From Bacillota bacterium (GTDB lineage: Bacteria; Bacillota; Clostridia; Lachnospirales; Lachnospiraceae): 64,000 nt of DNA. The notes under the pieces were generated by a model. That model was not told the origin of the DNA. It was given only the letters and a program-made list of their open reading frames with translations, and did not search any database. Below, in pieces: positions 54,061 to 63,722 of the stretch. The stretch covers positions 1 through 64,000 of the forward strand of contig JAEZZO010000080.1 in assembly GCA_023418475.1 (NCBI GenBank), written 5' to 3'. Numbering within the stretch: the first letter of the stretch is position 1; each line of letters begins with the position of its first letter. A program made the position numbers and the translations under genes.

Positions 54061-54306
54061 TTAAGCTTCTAAAGAAATAATTATTGAATTACTATAATCT
54101 TGAAATAACAAAGGGTTGTTACTAACAGATAATACCTTATCTTTATCGTTTGAATATACATAGTATTTGGCAGCAACTCCATTCCTTTATTCCTTTATTG
54201 TTACATCCAGCTCAATTTTATGAATAATTTTCTTAGCTTCATTATAAATAGATAAACATTGTTCGTCAGGTGCCTCCAATTCCATTCTCTGATTTAAGAA
54301 TTTTAC
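54061..54306 (-). pseudogene. Remnant of an HMA metal-binding-domain gene upstream of cadA
   Basis: An open stretch with no start codon of its own in the conserved part reads VKFLNQRMELEA, then NEAKKIIHKIELDVTIKE and a stop at 54189-54187. It matches the second half of HMA domains in cadmium ATPases (VxFxTQKLxxEA...IxKIEPDVxxK). The first half with the CxxC is missing. In the same frame after the stop a further 40 codons are open (KYYVYSNDKDKVLSV). A promoter and operator remain upstream. Most likely a deletion removed the start of a small HMA protein that was cotranscribed with the ATPase. Confidence 0.55.
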
Positions 54307-54327
54307 TTAATAAATTAATCATTCAAA

Positions 54328-54349
54328 CATTCAAGTAATTATTTGAATG
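54328..54349 (-). promoter_or_regulatory. ArsR/CadC-type operator
   Basis: CATTCAA-N8-TTGAATG, with an additional half site ATTCAA seven bases away (54321-54326). It lies directly downstream of the -10 box at 54357-54362, the place and form expected of CadC/CzrA-like operators. Confidence 0.65.
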
Positions 54350-54356
54350 TAATTTA

Positions 54357-54385
54357 ATTATATACATGACTTTTTGATTTGTCAA
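54357..54385 (-). promoter_or_regulatory. Promoter of the metal efflux operon
   Basis: TTGACA (54385-54380), 17-base spacer, TATAAT (54362-54357) on the minus strand, consensus in both hexamers. About 370 bases before the cadA start. The HMA-like remnant fills most of the leader. Confidence 0.8.
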
Positions 54386-54499
54386 TAAAAATATTAACTC
54401 TTAGTTTCCGCTTCAAAATTTGTACTTTCTTTTTATTAAGCTATCGCAATTTTCTACTTTTGCAAGTAACTGATATCATTTAATCCCTATGTCTGCGCT

Positions 54500-55003
54500 T
54501 TATATAATCAGATATCTGACAAAAATACTGATCAGATAAATATATGCTGCAACACAAAGAGTATATGGATAAAACCTTCTCATATATAAAGCAAGCTCGT
54601 TTGGCTGCATATCATCCGGATTGTCGATAAGGAACAGGTATTTGAGCTTATAGAGTTCCCATGGTATCTGAGGGATCACAAGACAGACAGCCGCCGCTGC
54701 TGCAAAAGCAGCGGTAAACATAGTAAAAAACTTATCTGCCTCTACTAACTTTACCCCTCCGATCATTCGGATCAAAGCAAATATTATTACACCGGAAAAA
54801 AGCAAGCCTGCAACAATTTTATCTATTTTGCTGATATAAAAATAATCTTTCCGATTCAACAACCTCTTAATGTTTTTTGATATCCGTCTTTCTTGTTCCT
54901 CTTCTTCCCGTTTTGATAACGGTAAGCCAAGTCTTTCTCCGCAATCAATACAGTTGGCATGATTATCGCTTTGTATCGCCCCACAATTTTTACATAATTT
55001 CAT
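54500..55003 (-). CDS. Zinc-ribbon membrane protein of unknown function
   Basis: 167 residues, start behind GAGGGAGGAATT. N-terminal zinc ribbon (CKNCGAIQSDNHANCIDCG, two CxxC pairs), a charged linker (KREEEEQERRISKNIKR) and three hydrophobic segments (about 67-85, 95-112, 145-165). No family assigned. Stands alone between the metal efflux region and the BlaI/BlaR1-like pair. Confidence 0.65.
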   Translation of the reverse strand: MKLCKNCGAIQSDNHANCIDCGERLGLPLSKREEEEQERRISKNIKRLLNRKDYFYISKIDKIVAGLLFSGVIIFALIRMIGGVKLVEADKFFTMFTAAFAAAAAVCLVIPQIPWELYKLKYLFLIDNPDDMQPNELALYMRRFYPYTLCVAAYIYLISIFVRYLII

Positions 55004-55183
55004 AATTCCTCCCTCTTCCTATTCAATAGCGCAAAGAAATAATACTATCGAATATATCCACATTACTAATAACTCGAATGCTTCTTTTGGTATCTGTCTC
55101 TTTATTATAAGAATACAAAAGTAAGTAAAATTTTACAAGTACAAATAATTAGAATCTAATTAACCAAAATGTACCATTTTTTC

Positions 55184-55237
55184 TTGACATTATATGATTA
55201 CAGATGTAAGCTACGTTTATAGCTTACGTCTGTAATC
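55184..55237 (+). promoter_or_regulatory. Promoter with twin BlaI/MecI-type operators
   Basis: TTGACA (55184-55189) is followed by TTACAGATGTAA (55198-55209) and TTACGTCTGTAA (55224-55235). Both resemble the TACAnnTGTA box of BlaI/MecI/CopY repressors. The two boxes are themselves arms of a 17-bp inverted repeat. The -10 region (TAAGCT at 17 bases) is weak. The repressor gene starts 20 bases downstream. Confidence 0.8.
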
Positions 55238-55255
55238 AAAAAAGGAGATACATTT

Positions 55256-55639
55256 ATGATTTGTTCCGAGAAAATATCCGATGCTGAATTAGAAGTTATG
55301 AAAGTATTATGGGCCAGTGGTAATCCTCTGTCAGAAAGAGAAATAATTGACATTCTCAATCAGGAAATTAATTGGCATAGGGCTACGATACAAACCTTGA
55401 TCCGTCGATTATGTGAAAAAGGAGCCGTACACAAGGAAAGGAAGGATTTGTTTCTATATTCCGCTATCCTGTCCGAAGAAGAATATGCCAGAGAGCGGAC
55501 AGCTAACTTTTTGAATAAGGTTTATGGCGGCAGTGCCAGAAATCTTGTCTCTGCTATGCTAAGCAGTGATATACTTTCGGAAAAGGATGTTGAAGAATTG
55601 CAGAACTATTGGAAAGAAAGGAAAAAGAAAAATGAATAA
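55256..55639 (+). CDS. BlaI/MecI-family repressor
   Basis: 127 residues. Winged helix with ISDAELEVMKVLWASGNPLS and WHRATIQTLIRRLCEKGAVH, the standard opening of BlaI/MecI. The middle (LSEEEYARERTANFLNKVYGGSA) includes the region where BlaR1-dependent cleavage happens in relatives. Its stop overlaps the start of the M56 gene by eight bases. Start behind AAAGGAGATACATTT. Confidence 0.93.
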   Translation: MICSEKISDAELEVMKVLWASGNPLSEREIIDILNQEINWHRATIQTLIRRLCEKGAVHKERKDLFLYSAILSEEEYARERTANFLNKVYGGSARNLVSAMLSSDILSEKDVEELQNYWKERKKKNE

Positions 55640-58028
55640 GATCTTTTTTATATCCCTATCTCTGTCAGTCTCCGGTTCTCTTCTTGCCTTGACTTTACTG
55701 CTGTTAAAACCTCTTGTCAGAACACGGTTAGGCCAGACCTGGCAATATTATATCTGGTTGCTGGTTGCACTGCGTTTTCTGCTTCCGTTCTCACCAGAGG
55801 TTTCCCTCATTGGTGGGATTTCCGGTCATTTAAAGTCCATATTATCCTATTCCGGTATAGCTGATACGGACAATGTACTTCCTGTAGAGTTTTCTGCCCC
55901 ACAGCCCGAAGATCTCCCCACATCTTCCGACAGTTTCGTGAAACAGGGCGTACCGGATAACTTGCCTGAGGTATCCAAAGAACCCTTTCGCCTTTCTAAC
56001 TTCCTCCCCTTTTTGTGGATTCCCTGGCTTATCATTGCCTTATTTTTGCTCTTTTATCAGATAATTATTTATCAATGTTATGCCCGCAAGATTAAGATTA
56101 AAGCTAAAATACCGCTTGATCCTCAGCTTTTATACCTTTATCACGAAGAAGTAGCTTATGCGCGTATCAGCAGTCACCTACCTCTTCTGATCAATCCGCA
56201 AGCCCCATCCCCTATGCTTATTGGTATTTTACAGCCTGTTATCATTCTTCCGAATTCCGATATGGAAGAGGATGCCCTGCGCCATACTTTCCGGCACGAA
56301 CTAACCCATTACAGAAGACTGGATGCTCTTTATAAATGGTTTCTTCAAATTATACTGTGTATTCATTGGTATAATCCCATGGTATATTACATCCGGAAGG
56401 AAATTAACCGCTGCTGTGAATTATCCTGCGATGAAAACGTTATCAAAAATATGGATATCGATAGTCGTATTTTATATGGTGATACCTTGATGAACTCCCT
56501 GAATAAACAGGTAAAAAATAATTCTACTATAACTCTTCCAATGGGAGAAAATACAAAATTAATAAAAGAAAGGCTGGATATGATAATGTGTTTTAAGAAA
56601 AAATCAAGATCTGCAATTTGCGTAACGTTGCTGCTAACGCTTATATTATTATGTAACTTTACATATTTGGGCGCCTATGCAGGCACTGTAAAGAACTCCC
56701 TGGCAGCCTCACCTCAAGAATCCTCTTCCCCCACACCAGATTCCCTTTCTGTAACAAAGACGGCAAAAGACATAACACTTTCTGTGATAAACTCGAATGT
56801 TATTGTTCATTTGTCCGATACAGATCATATTACCTTTCATTACGATAAAGCAATACAAAGAGTCACATCTGTTACAAATAATGATCAAATAGATCTAGAG
56901 GTTGAAGGACTGAAGAAATCAGAAGACAGCAAGCAGCTTCTATCTGATATAGTAATTATTAATCTGCCAAAACAATCCTATGATAACATTACAATAGATG
57001 GAAGACATTCAGGTATTTCCTTGCCGGAACTGGATGCAAATCTAGAGGTTTCAAGCTCTTACAGCTCTATCAAAATCCAGATTCCAGATAATTTTACCAA
57101 AACAATTCATATAAAGCATCAAAAGGGTGCCGGTTCAATGATCTTCTCTTCCCGTGCCAGAGATTATACTGTTAAAATAAAATCAGAAGGCTGCGCTTTA
57201 TCTGTACCTTCCGGCCTACCGCCCTATACTCCCGATAAAACCTGGGTGTATAAAAACGGGAAGGGAACAGCCAAAATTACGGTTGATATAAAATATAGTG
57301 CTTTTTCGCTGCAGTTTGAAAATAAAGAAGCAGATAGTGATACGTCTACAGCTTCCGGAACTTCTGTTTCACACAAAAGCTTAACAAAAACATATCAGGA
57401 GAAGCCCGATATAACAGAATATGAAAAATGGGGTGTTACTGTCAAAGGAGATGTCTTCTATTATAAGAATAAGCGAGTTCGGATTTTCATGGATACAAAT
57501 TCCGATCATTCGTTCAAATATTCTAACTATGATAAGGATGGTAGTATCGATCTCCGTGTTAAAAGAAACCACAAGGGCGAAATTGTAAAGAAAGAACAGA
57601 TATCGAAAGAAGAGGCAATGGAAATCATCTATGAGCTTGATGACACGTATGGCACTTTTACCAATCAGGTTTTAACAGTTTCCCTTAACGAGAAGTCTGC
57701 AAAAAGCAAAAAATCGCCCGAAGATATCAGACGATTGACTGCGCAAGAGCTGCCAGCTGGCATACAGGATCAGCTGACAGTCTGTAAAGATAAAACCTGG
57801 TATGTAATTAACAGCAAAGATCGGCGCTATCTTTATTACAATGGTTTGGATAAAGATTACGCCTATCAATACGATCCGGATAAAAACAGTATCCAAATCA
57901 CCCGCGCCGGAAAGTCCTCCGGTTATTATGTGCTTCTTTCACTTCCTGCAGGTCCGCTCGGTAGTAATTTAAAAGTAACCTATCAAAAGCACATTGTTAC
58001 CTGTACCGAACTATCCGATAATAATTAG
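55632..58028 (+). CDS. BlaR1-like M56 membrane metalloprotease with novel extracellular part
   Basis: 798 residues from the ATG that overlaps the blaI stop; a frame start 22 codons earlier lies within blaI. Helices near 4-25, 35-55 and 125-150, then the M56 zinc motif FRHELTHYRRLD (near residue 225) and CELSCDENV. A fourth helix (about 325-345) leads outside. In BlaR1 the outer part is a penicillin-binding sensor. Here there is no SxxK-type sensor; instead a region resembling DUF4097-type beta-solenoids (LSVINSNVIVHLSD, VSSSYSSIKIQI) is followed by a further 200 residues. So the signal sensed is probably not a beta-lactam. Confidence 0.85.
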   Translation: MNKIFFISLSLSVSGSLLALTLLLLKPLVRTRLGQTWQYYIWLLVALRFLLPFSPEVSLIGGISGHLKSILSYSGIADTDNVLPVEFSAPQPEDLPTSSDSFVKQGVPDNLPEVSKEPFRLSNFLPFLWIPWLIIALFLLFYQIIIYQCYARKIKIKAKIPLDPQLLYLYHEEVAYARISSHLPLLINPQAPSPMLIGILQPVIILPNSDMEEDALRHTFRHELTHYRRLDALYKWFLQIILCIHWYNPMVYYIRKEINRCCELSCDENVIKNMDIDSRILYGDTLMNSLNKQVKNNSTITLPMGENTKLIKERLDMIMCFKKKSRSAICVTLLLTLILLCNFTYLGAYAGTVKNSLAASPQESSSPTPDSLSVTKTAKDITLSVINSNVIVHLSDTDHITFHYDKAIQRVTSVTNNDQIDLEVEGLKKSEDSKQLLSDIVIINLPKQSYDNITIDGRHSGISLPELDANLEVSSSYSSIKIQIPDNFTKTIHIKHQKGAGSMIFSSRARDYTVKIKSEGCALSVPSGLPPYTPDKTWVYKNGKGTAKITVDIKYSAFSLQFENKEADSDTSTASGTSVSHKSLTKTYQEKPDITEYEKWGVTVKGDVFYYKNKRVRIFMDTNSDHSFKYSNYDKDGSIDLRVKRNHKGEIVKKEQISKEEAMEIIYELDDTYGTFTNQVLTVSLNEKSAKSKKSPEDIRRLTAQELPAGIQDQLTVCKDKTWYVINSKDRRYLYYNGLDKDYAYQYDPDKNSIQITRAGKSSGYYVLLSLPAGPLGSNLKVTYQKHIVTCTELSDNN

Positions 58029-58052
58029 CAGGGCAAATATTTAAGTACTATG

Positions 58053-58130
58053 GTTGAATATGATTGCGTAGATTTCATTTACTGCGACGATTGTTTTATT
58101 AATCAGTCAATTAACACAATCATATTCAAC
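58053..58130. other. Long-loop inverted repeat between convergent genes
   Basis: GTTGAATATGATTG (58053-58066) and CAATCATATTCAAC (58117-58130) are perfectly complementary over 14 bases, with a 50-base loop that contains smaller pairs. It lies between the ends of the BlaR1-like and the dehydratase-activase genes. No U-tract follows; may be a terminator or a relic of a repeat. Confidence 0.45.
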
Positions 58131-58216
58131 ATGACACCTAAATCTATTTTTACAGTTAACGCAGGGTGAAAGATTATAATACTAACGACCTGACCTAATA
58201 AGCTCTTAAATTCACA

Positions 58217-61200
58217 TTATTGCATATCAGAAAATTCCCTGGCTGCGATGGATAACATCAACTTAATCCTGTTTAGCTGGTTAACATTTGACAGGCTGGG
58301 ATCATAATCAATCGGCATGATATTAGCCTGCGGATACCGTTCCTTTAGCGGTTTAAACATTCCCTTCCCGGTAATGTGGTTCGGAAGACAGGCAAGCGGC
58401 TGAACACAGATAATATTTCTGGTCCCCTGTTCAATAAACTCAACCATCTCAGCGGTCACCAGCCACCCCTCTCCGGTTTGATTTCCGAGAGAAAGAATAG
58501 ATGAAGCCATACCCGCAAGCTCGTTAATCGGAGTTGGTGCAGTAAATCTTCTGCTCTTCTCCAACTCCCTTTTCATGATATTTCGAAAGCTCATAAGATA
58601 AGATAGCGCCAAATCTCCCTTATGCTTCTCTAATTTCTTCCCGGCAAGATATCTAAATCGGAATCCCGAATTGAAAGAAGAATATAAGAAATAATCCATA
58701 AGATCAGGTACAATTGCCTCTGCTCCTCCCTGTTCTAAAATACTGACAATATCGTTATTGGCTGTCGGGTGATATTTAACAAGTATTTCACCCACAATGC
58801 CTACCTTCGGTTTCTTAATATCAAGCAGCTCCAGACTGTCAAATTCTCTGACTATCTCTCTTATATTGCGACGGAATATTTTCTTATTCGCGGATCGGAT
58901 ATTCTCCTTTGCCCGCTCCATCCACTTCTCATAAAGCAGTTTCGAAGAACCCGGGAAACGTTCATAGGGTCTGGTTCTATATAAAACCTTCATAAATAAA
59001 TCACCATAAATCATAGCCATAATGCTGCGGTTTATCAGACTTATAGAAAGGCGGAAGCCCGGCTGTTTATCCAGTCCCACCAAATTCATCGAAATGATTG
59101 GAACATCCGGAAAACCTGCCTGACTTAATCCCAATTTTAAAAAAGCAATATAATTCGTCGCTCTGCAGCCTCCTCCGCTCTGTGTTATGATAACAGAGGT
59201 ATGGGCAGTATCATACTTTCCGGATTTTAGAGCCTGTACCAGCTGCCCAATCATAATAATAGCCGGATAGCAGGCATCATTATTTACATAGCGAAGCCCT
59301 TCCTCCACAGCTGTCTTATCGACTGCGGGAAGCACCACCATCTGGTATCCGCAGGCTCGTGCCGCCTCCTGCACCAGTTCAAAATGGATCGGGGCCATCT
59401 GCGGTGCAAGAATAGTATACGTCTGTCTCATTTTTCTCGTAAATATCGGCGAAGAAATAATCTGTTGCTCCATATCCGGAGAATCGGACACTTTGCTGCG
59501 CTCTTCTACTGCAGCCTTCAAAGAACGTATTCTAATCTTGGCTGCTCCAAGATTATTTCCTTCATCAATTTTTATCATAGTATACATCTTCCTGCCTGAA
59601 GCAAGTATTTCTGCAATCTGGTCGGAGGTAACCGAATCTAAGCCACAACCAAAGGAGTTTAATTGAATAAGCTCCAGACATGGTTCAACGGCAACCAATC
59701 CCGCAGCACGATACAACCTGGAGTTGTAAACCCATTGATCTACCACTCTCAACTTTTGTCCAAGCGGTGCTAGATGAGCCACACTGTCCTCCGTTAGAAC
59801 TGCCATACCATAGGATATAATCAAATCCGCAATTCCATGGTTGATCTCCGGATCAACATGGTACGGTTTACCGCATAATACAATCCCATGTTTTCCATTC
59901 TTTCTAAGATAAGCTATAATCTCTTCTCCCTTTTTCATGATATCATCTTTATAGCGTTCTCCTTCTTTGGTGGCCATACTTACTGCTTTCCTTATCTCTT
60001 TCTCACCAATATGGTAATCAGCAAGCTCCTCCGTAAGCCTCTTTACTAGAATTTTGCTATTATCCAGAGATAGGAAGGGAGAAAGAAAATGGATTTTCTT
60101 TTTCTTCAAATCATCTATATTATTCTTAATGACTTCCGGGTAGGAAATAACAATCGGGCAATTATAGTGGTTTGCTGCTTCTCGATACTCCTGCTTTTCG
60201 TATACGATGGAAGGATAAAAAATCGTTTCCGCACCTCGATCAATCAGATCGATGATATGCCCGTGACAAAGCTTTGCCGGATAACAGGCGGATTCTGACG
60301 GAATTGTCTCCAGACCATTCTCATACAGCTTCTTAGAAGAGGGCGATGAAAGCAGTACCCGAAAGCCCAGAGAAGTAAAGAAAGTAAACCAGAATGGATA
60401 ATTCTCATACATATTAAGTACTCTGGGAATACCGATGGTGCCTCTCACTGCCTCTTCCTCTGTCAGCGGTGTATAGCCAAAGGTTCTTCGGTATTTATAT
60501 TCGTACATATTTGGCAGCTTTTCTTCAGACTGGAGTTCAATTCCTATCCCTCGTTCACACCTGTTTCCGGCGATAAATTTTTCGCCGTTTGAAAATGTAT
60601 TTATTGTAAGCAGACATTGATTACCACATTTTCCGCATCGACTTCCTGCTACCTTAAGTGTAAAGGTATCAAGCATAGCTTTCGTAACCAGTGTACTCCT
60701 TTCTCCTTCTTTATAGCGCTCCCTGGAGATTAAGGCGGCACCGTACGCTCCCATTAATCCGGCAATATCCGGCCGTACGGCATCTCTCCCTGTTATTCTT
60801 TCGAAGCAGCGAAGAACCGCATTATTATAAAAGGTTCCTCCCTGAACAATAATTTTATTTCCAAAATCCTTTTCAGTTCGGGCCTTAATTACTTTAAACA
60901 AAGCATTTTTGATAACAGAATAAGACAGACCTGCCGAAAGATCAGAAACAGTGGCACCCTCTTTCTGTGCCTGTTTCACCCTTGAGTTCATAAATACAGT
61001 ACATTTCGTACCCAGATCCACCGGTGACCGGGCAAACAATGCTTCCTTTGCAAATTCTCTGGCAGTCATATGAAGAGAGCCTGCAAAGCTCTCCAAAAAG
61101 GAGCCGCAGCCGGAGGAACAAGCTTCGTTTAACAAAATATTATCAATAGTACCATCCTTAATGCGAAGACATTTCATATCCTGTCCACCAATATCCAGAA

Positions 61201-62446
61201 TGAAATCAACCCCCGGAAGGAAATACCTGGCCGCTTTAAAATGAGCGACTGTCTCTATTTCTCCATCATCTGCATGCAAAGCTGCTTTCATAAAAGCTTC
61301 ACCATATCCGGTTACAGTACATCTACATAGCTTTACAGCGGCCGAAAGCTGGTCATACATGGTTTTTAGTATTTCCACCAGTTTACCGAGCGGGTTACCT
61401 TCATTACTACAATAATGAGAAAATAACACTTCACCGGCATCTCCAATCAATACCACCTTCGTTGTTGTGGAACCGGCATCAATTCCCAGAAAAGCCTTTC
61501 CTTTATAGAGAGATAAGTCTGCTCTTTCTACCCTGGCCGCATTGTGTCTATTTAGAAATGTCTGGTATTCCTCTTTGTTATTAAATAATGGTTCCAGATG
61601 CTTCACTTCATCCTCTGCAGACTCATTAATCTTCTCAAATTTACGAACCAGTTCTCTAAGTTCAATCCGGTTTTCCCGATCAGCTGCAAGTGCAGCTCCC
61701 ATTGCAGCGAACAACTGGGAATTATCCGGTGCGATAACATCATCTTCCTTTAACAATAAACTTTCCTGAAAGCGTTTGCGCAGCTCTGTAAGAAAATATA
61801 AGGGGCCGCCAAGAAAAGCGATTTTACCTCTAATGGGCTTTCCACACGCAAGACCTCCTATGGTCTGATTTACAACAGCTTGAAAAATAGAAGCTGCAAT
61901 ATCTTCCTTTCTGGCTCCGTCATTGATGAGAGGCTGAATATCTGTTTTAGCAAATACACCGCATCTGGAGGCAATTGGATAGATTACTTTATAGTTTTTC
62001 GCTGCTTCATTAAGCCCTGCAGCGTCCAAATCTAGAAGTACTGCCATTTGATCAATAAATGCTCCTGTTCCTCCGGCACAGCTGCCATTCATTCTCTGCT
62101 CAATACCACCTCTTAAATAAGTAATCTTGGCATCCTCTCCGCCAAGCTCTATCACAACATCTGTCTGCGGAATAAATGCTTCCACCGCTTTCTGACAGGC
62201 GATTACTTCCTGTACAAAATTAATATGAAGCCATTTAGAAATCGACAGGCCGCCTGAACCTGTAATACATACCCTAACCGGAAGATTTCCTATTGACTTA
62301 TAACAATTCTTCATTAAGCCTATTACTGCATTTCTGATATCTGATAAATGTCGTCTATATTCGCTGTAGATTATTTTACAACTCGCATCCAGTACTGTTA
62401 ATTTTACTGTAGTTGATCCGATATCAATTCCTAATTTATAAATCAT
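58217..62446 (-). CDS. 2-hydroxyacyl-CoA dehydratase activase-type protein, fused large form
   Basis: 1409 residues. Two ASKHA ATPase domains: LGIDIGSTTVKLTVLD with GSCAGGTGAF (residues 1-265) and FLGIDAGSTTTKVVLIG with EACSSGCGSF (about 320-590), the Cys that in HgdC binds the shared [4Fe-4S] cluster. Next a Cys-containing middle region (CGKCGNQCLL, CYPAKLCHGH) and HgdB-like C-terminal parts (NNDACYPAIIMIGQLV, SGGGCRATNYIAFL, QPLACLPNHITGKG). Such single-chain proteins are widespread in clostridia. They join activase and dehydratase-like parts and are thought to drive ATP-dependent low-potential electron transfer. The substrate of this one is unknown. Confidence 0.85.
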   Translation of the reverse strand: MIYKLGIDIGSTTVKLTVLDASCKIIYSEYRRHLSDIRNAVIGLMKNCYKSIGNLPVRVCITGSGGLSISKWLHINFVQEVIACQKAVEAFIPQTDVVIELGGEDAKITYLRGGIEQRMNGSCAGGTGAFIDQMAVLLDLDAAGLNEAAKNYKVIYPIASRCGVFAKTDIQPLINDGARKEDIAASIFQAVVNQTIGGLACGKPIRGKIAFLGGPLYFLTELRKRFQESLLLKEDDVIAPDNSQLFAAMGAALAADRENRIELRELVRKFEKINESAEDEVKHLEPLFNNKEEYQTFLNRHNAARVERADLSLYKGKAFLGIDAGSTTTKVVLIGDAGEVLFSHYCSNEGNPLGKLVEILKTMYDQLSAAVKLCRCTVTGYGEAFMKAALHADDGEIETVAHFKAARYFLPGVDFILDIGGQDMKCLRIKDGTIDNILLNEACSSGCGSFLESFAGSLHMTAREFAKEALFARSPVDLGTKCTVFMNSRVKQAQKEGATVSDLSAGLSYSVIKNALFKVIKARTEKDFGNKIIVQGGTFYNNAVLRCFERITGRDAVRPDIAGLMGAYGAALISRERYKEGERSTLVTKAMLDTFTLKVAGSRCGKCGNQCLLTINTFSNGEKFIAGNRCERGIGIELQSEEKLPNMYEYKYRRTFGYTPLTEEEAVRGTIGIPRVLNMYENYPFWFTFFTSLGFRVLLSSPSSKKLYENGLETIPSESACYPAKLCHGHIIDLIDRGAETIFYPSIVYEKQEYREAANHYNCPIVISYPEVIKNNIDDLKKKKIHFLSPFLSLDNSKILVKRLTEELADYHIGEKEIRKAVSMATKEGERYKDDIMKKGEEIIAYLRKNGKHGIVLCGKPYHVDPEINHGIADLIISYGMAVLTEDSVAHLAPLGQKLRVVDQWVYNSRLYRAAGLVAVEPCLELIQLNSFGCGLDSVTSDQIAEILASGRKMYTMIKIDEGNNLGAAKIRIRSLKAAVEERSKVSDSPDMEQQIISSPIFTRKMRQTYTILAPQMAPIHFELVQEAARACGYQMVVLPAVDKTAVEEGLRYVNNDACYPAIIMIGQLVQALKSGKYDTAHTSVIITQSGGGCRATNYIAFLKLGLSQAGFPDVPIISMNLVGLDKQPGFRLSISLINRSIMAMIYGDLFMKVLYRTRPYERFPGSSKLLYEKWMERAKENIRSANKKIFRRNIREIVREFDSLELLDIKKPKVGIVGEILVKYHPTANNDIVSILEQGGAEAIVPDLMDYFLYSSFNSGFRFRYLAGKKLEKHKGDLALSYLMSFRNIMKRELEKSRRFTAPTPINELAGMASSILSLGNQTGEGWLVTAEMVEFIEQGTRNIICVQPLACLPNHITGKGMFKPLKERYPQANIMPIDYDPSLSNVNQLNRIKLMLSIAAREFSDMQ

Positions 62447-62626
62447 AATTCTGTCTGCTCCTAAAGATTTATCATTTTCTTATTGTATTATTTACCGATA
62501 TTAATAAATCATACAAATAAAACGGCAAAGAAATCCAAACCTGGAACAAGACTTGCCTGCGAACCGTAACCGTAATTTATTATGACGAAAATTTTATTAT
62601 GATGAAAAATTTTTATTATAATAACA

Positions 62627-62655
62627 TTGTTATTCCCGGTTCATTGATGTATAAT
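62627..62655 (+). promoter_or_regulatory. Promoter of the secreted Ig-like protein
   Basis: TTGTTA, 17-base spacer, TATAAT, about 105 bases before the start. A direct repeat TTATTATGACGAAAATT / TTATTATGATGAAAAATT lies just upstream (62577-62614). The remaining gap to the divergent activase gene shows nothing that I recognise. Confidence 0.7.
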
Positions 62656-62759
62656 AATTCCATTAATAAATCCTAGAAGCATAAAACATTGTAATAAATT
62701 AGGATAAGCTTTATATAATTTATTAAATTAAGTCCAATGAAGGAAAAGGAGAAGAGTGT

Positions 62760-63587
62760 ATGAAGAATACAAAAAAAGTTGTAGTGGCCCTGTTACTATT
62801 TGCATTAATTTTTACAATAGCTGATATTCCGGCCATTAGTAGCCCCGCAACCGCGCAGGCTGCAACATTAAAAATCAGCAAAAAAACCTTAGTATTAGAG
62901 GTAGGAAAATCAAAGATGCTGAAGGTCCCCGGAACCAAGAGTGCAATAAAGTGGTCCAGCAGTGATACCAGTGTTGCTACTGTAACGAATAAAGGCAAGG
63001 TAACGGGTGTATCGAAGGGTATTGCTAAGATAACTGCTGCTATAGCCGGAAAGAAATTAACCTGTGATGTTACTGTTACTTTAAATCCTTATCTGGCAGG
63101 CGCTCCTTTTAAGGCACAGGAGGTTCAGATTTTAAATGTAGATTTTGTTATGCCTGCTGATTGGAGCGGACAATTAGGTAGTCCGACTGCAACTGGAATT
63201 ACTGCTCAGCTTGCTCCGACAGATACTTCCTTAAAGTCAAAGATTGCAATCAATGTGACTCTTCTCGGAGATAAATCACCCGCCTATGCAGATGTAAGAA
63301 AACAATTCACCGATGTCATAACAGAAGATTTCTTTAAAAAGACCTGGTCCTCATTAGGATCCGATATAACCACCTCCGATTTCACGCAAGAGGATTATAT
63401 CTTACCTTTTGGTACTTCCTTAAGAACCAATGTGACAATTAAGGCCGGCGATACCTCTTTTAATGAAATTGTTTATGATTTTATTATCGGAAATTATTAT
63501 ATTGAAATTGCTGCGATTGATTCTGATAATCTTAACTTAGCTGATATCACAGATTATATGATGAAAACTATTATGATTACACAGTAA
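62760..63587 (+). CDS. Secreted protein with Big_2-type Ig-like domain
   Basis: 275 residues, start behind AAAGGAGAAGAG. Signal peptide (about 1-35, ending AQAAT). Residues about 37-115 are a Big_2 module: KISKKTLVLEVGKSKMLKV, IKWSSSDTSVATVTNKGKVT and GVSKGIAKITAAIAGKKLTC (each a known landmark of the family). The other 150 residues are a separate domain not recognised (VDFVMPADWSGQLG start). No anchor is visible, so it may be free or bound to the wall through the Ig-like part. Followed by a strong terminator. Confidence 0.8.
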   Translation: MKNTKKVVVALLLFALIFTIADIPAISSPATAQAATLKISKKTLVLEVGKSKMLKVPGTKSAIKWSSSDTSVATVTNKGKVTGVSKGIAKITAAIAGKKLTCDVTVTLNPYLAGAPFKAQEVQILNVDFVMPADWSGQLGSPTATGITAQLAPTDTSLKSKIAINVTLLGDKSPAYADVRKQFTDVITEDFFKKTWSSLGSDITTSDFTQEDYILPFGTSLRTNVTIKAGDTSFNEIVYDFIIGNYYIEIAAIDSDNLNLADITDYMMKTIMITQ

Positions 63588-63652
63588 TAAGCTTGCCTGT
63601 GATTATTTCTATCTACCTTAACGAAGCAGTGTTCACCAGACACGCAAACATT

Positions 63653-63691
63653 GCGGCAGGGAATGATATTTCTTATTCCCTGCCGCTTTTT
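63653..63691. terminator. Strong bidirectional terminator
   Basis: GCGGCAGGGAAT, loop of 10, ATTCCCTGCCGC, then TTTTT. It lies between the Ig-like protein gene and the convergent GH18 gene. Confidence 0.92.
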
Positions 63692-63722
63692 CATTCATCT
63701 GAACTTTTTTCCTTAATGCATT

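Noticed and set aside
58217..62446. Two ATPase domains plus dehydratase-like part taken as a novel fusion
   Set aside because: Single-chain activase proteins of about 1400 residues with this order are common in clostridia.
62447..62759. Possible riboswitch in the gap between the activase and Ig-like genes (GGCAAAG...GCCTGCG)
   Set aside because: Only short similarity to GEMM-like words and no convincing stems.
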